Below, in pieces: positions 54,353-64,000 of a DNA stretch of 64,000 nucleotides. How positions within the stretch are numbered: the stretch's first letter is position 1; each line of letters opens with the position of its first letter. A model generated the notes under the pieces. That model did no database searches and was not told where the DNA came from. It saw nothing but the letters and a program-made list of their open reading frames with translations. The DNA is from Mesomycoplasma ovipneumoniae (GTDB taxonomy: Bacteria; Bacillota_I; Bacilli_A; Mycoplasmatales; Metamycoplasmataceae), in NCBI RefSeq assembly GCF_038095995.1, contig NZ_CP146005.1:868001-932000 (forward strand), in the 5' to 3' direction. The position numbers and the translations under genes were made by a program.

Positions 54353-56655
54353 TGTTTGGTTGACTTTTTAGTGGACTAATCAATATTATTACTTACCCAT
54401 TTTTTGTTTTAGGATGGTATTTACTTGTTTATTTACCTTTTTCAGTTATTGCCTTTTTTAATTATATTTTTGAAAAAATTGGCATAAACATTATTGTCCA
54501 TGCAATTTTTCATAGGCAAACTTTTTCCTTTGAAAGTCTTCCAATCGGATTTTGAATTTTTGCAATTGCCTCGATTTCAATGGGCTTTATTGTTCTTATT
54601 TTGCGATATGTTAAATTTTTAATTGTTCGCCGTAATTCTGCAGATACAGAAATTGCGGCAATGTCGAAAGTTAGTGTTGGCTCTTTTATTTTTATTTTCA
54701 CTTTTCCGGTTATTTTTTTTACTTTACTAATTGGAATTCAGTCAACCTTAACAATAATAAATAATTATATCAGTGGCGACCAAAATTTAATTGATTTAAT
54801 GCTAAGATCAGCATCAAACAAAATTCCTGACAGTGAAATTCAAACAATTAACCAAGATTTTAGTGTTCCATCTTATTCAACTTTTACGACAATGGAATCT
54901 GGCGAGGCGATAATTTTAATTATAACACTTTCGGCATCTTCAATTGTTGTTGCCTATATTTTAGGAATTAGTTTTATTTCACTTTTTACCGCATCAGCTC
55001 AACTTTTTATGAATTTTATAACCATGCCACTTTGAGCAGTAAGTAGCATTTGGGACGATGGTCGAAAACTAAAAACTTGAACAAGAACATTTTTTGGCCA
55101 ATTTGCAGTAATTATTATTTACCAAGTTAGTTTTAATTTGTTCTTAATTTGAGTAGCTTCGACCTATAAAATTGCAGATTCAATTGATTTTGAAGGAGCG
55201 AAAGGGATATTTATCTTCCGTTTTTTGCTAAAAATATCTTTTATAATCGGGGGCGGACTGGCAATTTCTACCTTTACTCGCCAAATTGCCGCTAATTATG
55301 GACAGGCCGGAGCTGTTGAACATCATCAAAGATTGGCTTCCTCTACTCTAAAAGTTGGAGGAGTTGCGCTTGCTGGAGCAGCTGGGACAATGTTTAAATT
55401 AAACCAAAATAATCACAAAAATGCTACTGATTTAACAGGTCTACCTTCAAAATGAAATCAAAAAAAGCCTTTTGATATTGTTGATAATTCAATTCTTCCA
55501 AGCCAAAAGCAAAGTCCTTGAAGAAATGCAATGAACCTAGTTGGAATCGGGTCTGGAGTTGCTTTTGCTGCATATAAGGCTAGACCTTTGATTAAAAAGT
55601 GACGAAATTACAGAGCTAATCGGGCTTTAAATGGTGAACAAACAGGGTTAAAAAATTTTTTTAGCAAAAAAATTAATAATTTGTTCTCGAAATTTAAAAG
55701 AGCCGATTCAAGTCAAAATTTAGAGAAAAAGGCAAAAAATACTCGCTCAAGTGTTGAAAAAACATCAGAAAATCCATCATCTCAAAATAAAATCGACGAA
55801 GCAACAAACATAAATCAAAACGATTCATTATTGACTGAAAAAAATGCAACTTCTGATAATAAACAACAGCAAACTGATTCATTAAGTCAATCTAAAAATG
55901 AATCTAGTGAAGAAAAACAGCAAAAATTGGAAAAAAATGATGTTGAAATTACACCAAATTCAGATCAACAAGATAATTCTGAAAATAAATCTGATGAAAA
56001 ACAGCAAACTGAAAATCCAGAAATAGTAGAAAAACCTGCAAAAAAGAAAGGTTTTTGAGCTAGATTTTGAGGTGAGTGACCCGCAGAAGAAACTAAAAAA
56101 ATACGAAGAAAATCTTCTAAAACAAAAGATACAACCTCTGAAAAAGAGATTAAAAAAGTTAAAAAGAAAGAAACTAAAGCAGAAAAAGCAAGTGAATTTA
56201 AAGAAAAAAAGGTAAAAATTGGAAAAGCTGATTCAAAATTAGATGAAAAAACTAGCGACACAAAAGAAAAGGCAAAAAAAATAAAAACTAGTGAAAAAAG
56301 TAGTAACACACCTGCAACATCAGACGAAAAATCCTCAATAGCAAAAGAAGAAAATGCAAAAACTATTGAAAAAGTTGGTTCACAAATTGAACAAAATGAT
56401 GAAAAAAATGACAATTTAGCGTCCAAAAAAACACGAACTAGAAGTAAAAAAGCTGAAATTAATGTTGACAGTCAAGCCCAAAATAATACTGAAATAATCT
56501 TAAATTCTGAACTAAAAACTGCTGAATCTATGCAAAATTTAAAACCAGTTAAAGATGAACTGAACGAAAATATGACTAAAAAAGATGAACAAATTCAGGA
56601 CAAATCAGATAAACCATACACTAATAACGCTGAAAAACAAGAAAAAGATAAGTAA
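54352..56655 (+). CDS. VirB6/TrbL-like polytopic membrane protein with long charged tail
   Basis: 767 residues. About six membrane segments in the first 330 residues (for example ITYPFFVLGWYLLVYLPFSV and LKISFIIGGGLAISTF), with GGVALAGAAGT just after, followed by about 330 residues rich in Lys, Glu, Ser, Asn and Gln that look disordered. The layout matches the VirB6/TrbL-type channel proteins of conjugative elements, including those of mycoplasma ICEs. The tail probably lies on one side of the membrane and could bind DNA or partners. Eight or more TGA codons are Trp. Confidence 0.7.
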
Positions 56656-56696
56656 AATAATTAATACAAATTTTTTGCATTTTGAATAGGGAAATT

Positions 56697-59339
56697 ATGA
56701 AATTACAAAATAAACGAATTAAAAATGTTCAAATCCAAATTTTTAGACACATAACGCTAATTGACATTCCAATAATTATAGTTTTGTTTTTAGTTTCTGC
56801 CTCTATTGGTTTTGCGCTGCCTGAAAATTTATTTATTTTGGTAAAAATGTTGATTTCTACGGCATTTTTCTTGTTTTGAACAGTTCCATTAATAAAATAC
56901 TACAAAAATTGGGGACTAAAAGGCTATAAAATTATCTGGTATATCGCTCTTTATTTTACAAGACCTAAAGTTTATAGCAAAATTTCATCCACAAGTGCAA
57001 ATACACGAAATTTATTACCATATAGCCGTGCTAAACAGGATTTTATTAAAATTTCAGGCGGTTTTATAGCTGGAATTGAAATTTATGGCCAAGATATTTT
57101 TAGCATTGGAAGTCAAAAAATTGAACAAATTCTTGAACAATTTACAACAAGTCTTAATGCTGTTAATAGTCGAATTTCGATTGTAAAAATTGCTCATCCT
57201 AATGATTTAACAAAAAATAAACTATTTTTTTTACAAAATCAGGATGAATGTAAAGCTAATTTGAACGAGAATTTTTGTCAGTTTTACAAAAATGATATTG
57301 CAAATTTTGACACTTATTTGCATCATCGTTATTTTATTGTTATTTATGAAAAGAATGATGTTAGTTTGCTCCAGCAACTTAATTTGCTCAGATCGAACAT
57401 TTCATCAACAGGTTTTCGTGCTAAAACTTGCACACTTAGAGATTTACTTGATTTAAATTTGAAAATAATCAATTTTAGTGATTTTTTAAGTGATCAGGAA
57501 TACAAAAAAATTCAAGAAGGCGATGATATTAGCAAATATTTGGCACAAGACCGAATTGAATGACATCCAGAACATTTTAAAATTAATGACATTTATTTTT
57601 CAGTTCAAACAATTAATGAATATCCTTTTAATCTTCCTCTTGGATGAGCAGCTCAACTTTTTTCAACAAATAGCAGCGTGGTTTGGCATTTAAATCGACT
57701 AACAAGTGCCGAAAAAGAAATAAGTTTTAACCGAGGTGCGAAAAATTTAGAATCTAATTTGAATGACCAAAAAAACGTTGTCCAAAAATCTAAAACTGCT
57801 ACAGAACGAGCAGCTCTTGAAGAAATAATTAACATTGCCGGCTCTTCAAATGAAGAAATATTTTATTCGACATTCATTTTTTTGAATTGAGGGGAGACTA
57901 AATCTCAACTTAAAGAAATTGAAAGTAAAAATCGAAATAATTTAAGAAACATTGGTGGAACAATAAATCCACTAAAATACCGTCAATTGCAAGGTTTTGC
58001 TTCACTATTTTTCCGTTTTAGTAACTTTTTAAAGGAAGAAATTGAAATGCAAGCAAGTAATGTTGCTTTTGGAATTCCTTTTACATCGCGAAATTTTAAT
58101 GACGGAAATTATAATATAATTGGGATTAGTAAAACTGATTATACACCTATTTTTTTCGATCTTTTTTTGCAAAATCAAGATCGAAAAAATTCAAATTGTT
58201 TCATTTTAGGAACTTCTGGCGCTGGTAAGTCAACACTGACAAAAAAATTACTAACTTATAATAAAGCGGTCGGAAATTCAGTGATTATTTTAGATCCACA
58301 AAATGAATATTGGAAAATCGGCGAAGAACTAAAAGCAAATACTATTAATTTTGCCAGTGGATCATCAACAATTTTTAACCCTTTACAAATTCAAAAAGTT
58401 TTTAATCCTCAGTCAAAAATTATTGATGAAAGTATTTATAATAACGCCGAAACTATTTCACTTCACCTGCAAAATTTAGAGCGATTTTTTGGCATTTTGC
58501 TTCCAAATTTAGATCACAAAATGCTAATGTCAATCATTGAATGTGTCAATGAAATCTATAAAAATAAGAACTTTTATACACTTTTTAATGATGTTAGCCT
58601 TCTAGAACCTAGTGAATTTCCAACTATTGATGACTTAATTGCCAATTACAAGTCAATGGATTTTTCCTACATTAGTCAGCATGAAAAAATGATTGTCTCA
58701 TCAACTTTAGAATATGAATTTAGTAAATACGGGAAACTTAATCGACTTTTTAATGGGCAGAATTCCAACTTTGATATTCAAAATGGTCTTGTAATTTTTA
58801 ATGTTTCAACATTGATGCATCTTGAAAAACGTATTTATCAGGCAGCATTTTTTTTGATCCTGTCATTTATAGAAGGGAAAATTGCTACAAATTTTTACAA
58901 AAATAAAAAAATTACCCTAATTGTCGACGAAGCGCACCGATTTATTGATGAATCAAACACAATCGCGCTAGATTTTTTGTTTAAAATTGCTAAAACCATT
59001 CGTAAATACAACGGTGGTTTGATCATAACAACACAAAATCCCGGCGATTTTGCAATTAGCGGTGAAGCTGCCCGAAAAAGTGAAGCTATTATTGAAAACT
59101 GCCAGTATGCTTTCTTTTTTAATTTAAAAAGTAATGATATAAATAAAGTAGACAAACTTTTTTCATCTTCAGGTGGGCTTACTGATGAAGAAAAAAAATT
59201 TATTGCACTGGCCCAAATAGGTGAGTTCATTTTTTCTGCAAATTTAAATGATCGATATATTTGTTCAGGTTATTTTAACAATGCAGAGAAAAAATTATTT
59301 TTTGATAAAGGAGATAAACTAATTAACAAAGGAGATTAA
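56697..59339 (+). CDS. VirB4/TraE-type conjugation ATPase
   Basis: 880 residues. Two N-terminal membrane helices (about residues 14-60) precede a VirB4-type N-domain. The ATPase domain has Walker A GTSGAGKST (505-513), ILDPQNEYW, Walker B ITLIVDEAHRF (Asp744) and the conserved TTQNPGDF. Fused N-terminal helices are seen in Gram-positive and mycoplasma VirB4 homologues. VirB4 energises pilus or channel assembly and is the signature of type IV secretion. I start at ATG 56697 (TAGGGA site) rather than TTG 56682. Its stop overlaps the next start (TAATG). Confidence 0.93.
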
Positions 59340-62300
59340 TGCACAAAAAAATACCATTTTTTTTAATTTCTGGCCTTATTCCTGTGCTTTTTTTGTCAGC
59401 AGGTTACCAAAACACAGCTTATTTTAAGTTAAATAATTATGATAATTATGAAATAAAGTCTGAATTTGCAAATTTTAGTGCTCAATTTGACTTAGAAATT
59501 GAAAGACAACCTGATTCATTTAGTTTTGAGTGAATAAAAGACAACAAAATTGACTCAAAAAGTGAAATAAGAAAACTAAATTCATATTGATTTGATCGAA
59601 CAATCAAAGAAAAATTTTACCAGCCAGGATCAAAACCTGAAATAAGAGATGAGAATTTAGCACCTGAATATTGCAGTCAACTTGAAAGTTGTCGAAATTG
59701 ACAATTTTATTTGAGTGAATCCAGATTCAGAGATTGAAAACAAGAAACAGTTTTTAACATTTACGGCGAATATGATAAGTCAATTTTTGATCGAAATTCA
59801 TTATCAATTACATCAAAAAAATATAATAAAATCAACATTTCAAACATTTTAAATGAATATGCCAAAAATAAAATTGGCGAACTTGAAAAGAATTTTAATC
59901 TTAAAAATATAAAAATAAGTCATTTAATTTACAGTGTAGGGTTTGAATTGCAAAGAGATAAAATTAAAAAATTTACTGTAAATTTGCAATATCGATATTC
60001 ATACCAAAAAAGAGTTTTAAATAAGGATCTAGAGCTTGAAAAATATTTGTCTGATTTAAGGCAAAATTTTAATAACTCGATTATCAAGAATAACCAAATT
60101 TCGATAAAAATTGAAACAAATCAACAAAATAATAATGAAATACAAAGTTTTTCGCTAACTTCATCTCAAAAAGGTCTAAAAGAAATTGAAAAAAAAGTTG
60201 CTGAATTTTCAAGCGAACTTTTTAAAAAAGGAAAAAAATACAATGCAGATCTCCATTTTAACGTTATTAGCGACACGCAAATCGAATTTTTTATCAGATT
60301 TAAGCACCCACAGGATAAAAATTTTTACAATTTCCAGTTAAATAACAAGGTGAATGTACGCCCATTTTTTGAAAATAATGATAAGTTTTGAAAAAGACTG
60401 ACAATTATTCCGGGTAATATTTATGATTCTAAAACTTATGAATCAAAAATTGACGAACCAGTGAAAATTTCTGAACCAAAAAGCGAAACAATCGAAGGCG
60501 GAGTTCGGAAAATATACGGCGGAAAATGAGAATATCATAATAAAATAAAGCTAAATTTCATTACAAATCCAGATGAAAATGAAATTTTATATGTCAACGG
60601 AAATCCTGTAGATGTTTTAGATCTTAATTTTGATTATGATCTTGAGGACCTAAGACTTGAACAAAAAAACCAGCAAAATTCAACAAACAGTTATAAAATT
60701 GAAATTAAAAAATTTAAAAAAGACAATAAAATACAGGATAATTCAGAATTAGTTGCTATTTATGAAATTGAATTTGTAATTAAAACAGCAAATTCAATTA
60801 TGGATATAAAGTGGTTTGCTTGAGATCCAAAAAATAATAAAGATCAACAAAAATTAATTGAACCTTACTTAAAAGACAAAAATGATCAAATAATTTATGA
60901 TCAATTTGGAGTTAAGGTCAAAAATCCTGAATATGATCCGTTAATTGATACAAAAACTGGGACTAAAAAACAAATTGTTTGAGTATCGACCGGCAAAAAT
61001 CCTAATTCTATACCTGAAAACAGCAATTTTGCTCAACTTCCAAGCGAAATTTCACGTTTTAATTTAGGTCTTGAATCAGAATTTGGATTCATTGCAGAAG
61101 CAAGTGTTAGTGGAAAAGGCGCTAATATAGTGTTAAATTCAAATCCTGAAAATGATAAAGTTTCATCTTTTAGATATTTAGTTGACTCAGATAATAGTGA
61201 AAATTTTGAAATTTTAAACAAAAATGGCAAAAAATCAGAAAAATTCGACATTACAAATAGTGCAAATAAATATTTTTCGATTGGGGGAGTTTGACTTTTT
61301 TCTTCTAAATTTGATAAAGGACTTTCATCATATAAAATTGTTTCTATTGGTGAAAATTCAAGTTCACAACTTTTTAATGATGTTTTCCCAAATAAATCAA
61401 TTATCCCTTTTTGGGAATCAAAAGCAGGCCAAATTTTAGAACAATATTTACTTCTAGAAAAAATAACAAATGAAAATATCAAAAAACTGACATATGAACA
61501 AATTTTATTATATTGAAGAAATTTTATAGATAATGTTGTAAAAACAAAGCAAATTAAGAAAATTAATCAAAAATTAGACGAAAACATCGAAATTAAAAAC
61601 AAAATTGTCTTATTAGTTCAAAAAAATTTAAATTTTGAAAATTTAGAACAGACAAATAACCAAAAAATAGGTTCAAATCACGGTTTTGAGAGCTCAACAG
61701 GCAACAAAGTTCTCGAAATTAACCCAGAAATGATTTCTGAAATATCTAAATTTTTTGTAGATGACAATGAAAATTCTAGTAATATTGATATAAAAATTGA
61801 AAATATTGTTCAGGGTCAAGATAATAAATTTGATTTTGACATTAAAATAGTTAAAAAAGATGATAAAAAAGCAGAAAATTTTGAAGAAATTTTAGGTATC
61901 CTAAGTTTTTCTGACATTGAAATTAAAGATTCAGAGCAAAATAAAAATAAAGCTAAAATTAAATTTAATTTGAAAAATGACAAACATACAGTAAATCAAA
62001 ATTTGCAAAATTCATCTCAAATAATTGATTACTTTTCAAATCAAGAAAATTTTGACAAAGTAAATCTGTTTTTAGAAGAAAATGACGAAAATATAATTGC
62101 CAATTTTGATCTAAAACCTGAGTTTAAAGAGCTTTTTCATTTACAAACTCCCTTTATTATTGTGAAAAAAAGCACAAAAAATAGTGAAATTTTTCAAGAT
62201 TCAAGAAATATTTTTGATGAACTTTTGTTAGAGCGAATCAATCTTACTGGTATCGAGAACTTGCAAAATGCCAAAAATTTTATATTACAGCAAATCCAGG

Positions 62301-62971
62301 CAAGTTGAAAAGATGTTAAATACAACTATAATGTCGATTTTGTAATTGAAAATTTTGATAATGTCGTCGAAAATGTGATAAAAAATGCCGAAGAAAGTGA
62401 ACAAATACCTCACAAAATTTGAAATTTGACTCTAAAAGTCAAGAAAAATCAAATTAATAAATTTTATGGATCAAAAACTATTAAACTTGTTAATATTATA
62501 GGAAGTCTAAATAACCCTAAAATTAGCAATTTAAATCAAATTAAAGCCAAAGAATTTAGTCTTTCTATTTCAAAAAACAGTGAAAATTTGGAAAATGCCA
62601 TTAAAGATCATGTCTATAACCTTCTTTTGCCTGAAGAAATTGATTCAAAAAAATATTTGTACTTACAGAATATTTCACAAATTGTGAATAATTTTCGGAC
62701 TAATCCAAAATTAGAAAAGGCAACACTTGTTTTAAAACCTGGAACACCTCAGCTAAATGGAAAAAAAGAACTTACTATTTTTAATTCAGATTTTACAACT
62801 TTAGGCGATCTAACTTTGGGCGGTTTAGAAAAAAATTCTGAAATTACTAAGTCAAATATTTCAAAATCCACAGCTTATTGACTAATTCCGTTAATTATTT
62901 TTTCAATAATAGGATTACTGTTTTTTGGCTTTTGGATTTACAACAAATTTATCGCAAAGTTTAAAAATTAG
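59339..62971 (+). CDS. large bitopic surface protein of the T4SS-like operon
   Basis: 1,210 residues. An N-terminal signal or anchor (PFFLISGLIPVLFLSAG) and one C-terminal membrane helix (LIPLIIFSIIGLLFFGFWI, about 1182-1200) with a short basic tail KFIAKFKN. The roughly 1,150 residues between are probably extracellular and rich in Asn, Lys, Glu and Ile, with no domain I recognise. The arrangement resembles the large last gene of mycoplasma ICE transfer regions. It could be the outward-facing part of the machine (adhesion or mating-pair contact). Many TGAs are Trp. Confidence 0.75.
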
Positions 62972-63017
62972 AAGCCTCAGAAAAATTAAATAAATTAAAA
63001 TCGCAAATAGTTAATAA

Positions 63018-63052
63018 AAAAAAGTCTTTTACTTGAATAAAAGACTTTTTTT
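63018..63052 (+). terminator. terminator of the DprA/T4SS operon
   Basis: Stem AAAAAAAGTCTTTTA / TAAAAGACTTTTTTT; T-run; 47 bp after the last stop. It closes a five-gene transcription unit. Confidence 0.85.
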
Positions 63053-63250
63053 TATTAATAAATTTTAATTAATTTGTTGACTAAAAATAATTATAACTAT
63101 TTTTTGTTAGACTTTGTTTAAGAAAGGAGTTTTTCAGATTTTTAAAAATTTTTTCAAAAAACAAAATAATAGCTGTTTTAGATAGGTTTTTTCAACTAAG
63201 AAGAAAAATTTTAGCCTTGATAGATAGAGCTAAATTTAAAAAAATATTTA
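63053..63250. other. intergenic between the operon and nusG
   Basis: About 200 bp, AT-rich, no gene. Confidence 0.5.
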
Positions 63251-63276
63251 AAATTCAGTCACTAAAGCTGAAGTTT
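63251..63276 (-). terminator. probable terminator after nusG
   Basis: Hairpin AAATTCAG / CTGAAGTTT (minus-strand reading: ACTTCAG, loop, CTGAATTT) just after the nusG stop, followed by T-rich DNA. Confidence 0.55.
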
Positions 63277-63851
63277 TAGTTATTGAACTTTTTTAAATTT
63301 TTATATTCAAAGGTCGCAGGAGCTTTACGCCCAAAAACATTTTCAAGTTCTACTGTTATTAAGGTTTTAGTCTCATTCATCTCGATAATTTTACCAATAT
63401 CGCCAGAAAAAGGACCTTGAGTCACTTTTACCCAATCGCCAATTTGTCAAGTTATTGCAGTAGTATCGTTAGTTTCTTGAAAACTAAGAACTTTTTGATT
63501 TCAATTTTCTTTCATTCGCTCGAATTGCCGAATTGAAATTGGCGTTGGTTTAGTTCCTCTACCATGAGAACCAACAAGTCCTGTTACATATTGAGTATTT
63601 CTAACAACAAATCAGGCTTTATCAACCATATTCATCTTGATAAAAAAGTAGCCCTTATATAAATTACGATATTTGAGTTTTTTTTCAGCTTTTCCGTTTG
63701 TGCTTTCCTCATAATAAGGGACATCAAATTTTATTATTTCCTGAAAGTGCTCTTCTAAATTTTCATATTTTATTCGGTTTTTAAGTAAAGTAATTGCAAC
63801 ATCTTCTTTTGATGAAATAGTTGAAATCATGTATCACTTATATATTTTCAT
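63276..63851 (-). CDS. nusG: transcription termination/antitermination protein NusG
   Basis: 191 residues. N-terminal NGN domain (KWYMISTISSKEDVAIT, with GYFFIKMNM) and C-terminal KOW domain (IGDWVKVTQGPFSGDIGKI). Slightly longer than usual, with an insertion around EESTNGKAEKK. Start ATG 63851. It follows secE, the standard arrangement. Confidence 0.96.
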
Positions 63852-63869
63852 AGTATTTTTTGCTCCTTT

Positions 63870-64000
63870 CTAAATTCCTACTCCGGCTTGATTTCAAATA
63901 TAGGCAGCAATAATTGTAATTGCGAAAAAAACGGCCATAAAAATAAGTGAAAAAATTATTGTTTGCCCAAAACTTTGAAAAGCGACTCGACTTGTTGGTC
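63870..64000 (-). CDS. secE: preprotein translocase subunit SecE (5' end outside window)
   Basis: The last ~43 residues only: one membrane helix (IIFSLIFMAVFFAITIIAAY) and WNQAGVGI before TAG 63870. The family identity rests on the position directly upstream of nusG and the C-terminal single helix. Confidence 0.8.

Noticed and set aside
54510..54701. minus-strand ORF opposite the VirB6-like gene
   Set aside because: No ribosome site and fully inside a well supported gene.
55965..56426. 153-codon Phe/Ser-rich minus-strand ORF
   Set aside because: Antisense of the Lys/Glu-rich tail of the VirB6-like gene; this composition always yields long Phe/Ser frames on the other strand.
53123..62971. 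a complete integrative conjugative element
   Set aside because: No relaxase, VirD4/TraG, DDE transposase or flanking element-size repeats were found; the nearest repeats belong to IS relic R4.

Overview
The window is a piece of a wall-less Mollicute chromosome. It is very AT-rich, and TGA must be read as tryptophan: nearly every housekeeping gene (pyrG, topA, dnaX, serS, eno, ligA) is whole only under genetic code 4. I give CDS coordinates with TGA read as Trp, so many genes run through several shorter standard-code ORFs. Gene content and insertion sequence types (IS256-like, IS1634/ISMHp1-like, IS3/IS1221-like) suggest the Mesomycoplasma group (M. hyopneumoniae, ovipneumoniae, dispar and relatives). 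That placement is inferred and the species is not determined.

Layout. 1-485: start of an RpiR-type regulator. 486-5,867: accessory zone with a decayed IS3, a frameshifted unknown gene, a dead IS256 copy, and a second IS256 copy split by a 426-bp MITE. 5,863-9,032: a two-gene ABC exporter. 9,793-19,811: pyrG, the block rpsP-trmD-rplS-topA-(unknown)-pgsA, rpsD, and rpiB-mutM. 19,777-30,458: one long minus-strand operon, dnaX-ybaB-recR-tmk-holB-rsmI-hpt-ecfA1-ecfA2-ecfT-ligA, linking replication and repair with an ECF transporter energising module. 30,603-32,764: unknown gene, lipoate ligase, alpha/beta hydrolase. 32,748-35,526: nested IS1634-like elements. 35,484-42,203: DJ-1/PfpI protein, eno-serS, and recO-rsmD-gmk-rsgA-rpe. 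42,524-51,076: surface module with a DUF31/MIP-type serine protease lipoprotein, MsrB, a proline-rich lipoprotein and an APC permease, with an IS3 element between. 51,167-53,177: an old IS1634-like relic carrying an intact IS256. 53,262-62,971: a tight five-gene operon of a DprA-like protein, a VirB2-like pilin, a VirB6/TrbL-like membrane protein, a VirB4-like ATPase and a 1,210-residue bitopic protein. 63,276-64,000: nusG and secE.

Two results stand out. First, the DprA-plus-minimal-type-IV-secretion operon has no relaxase, coupling protein or transposase beside it and sits next to nusG/secE; it could be a domesticated DNA import/export machine or an ICE remnant. Second, the IS1634-type elements are unusually readable. 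They include an intact copy, two apparently identical 426-bp internally deleted derivatives and older relics, with target duplications of 205, 189, 139, 56 and about 54 bp. At two convergent gene pairs the long duplication copied both 3' ends and so left both genes intact. Four old relics are visible; three were later hit by other insertion sequences.

I saw no rRNA, tRNA, CRISPR array or replication origin.
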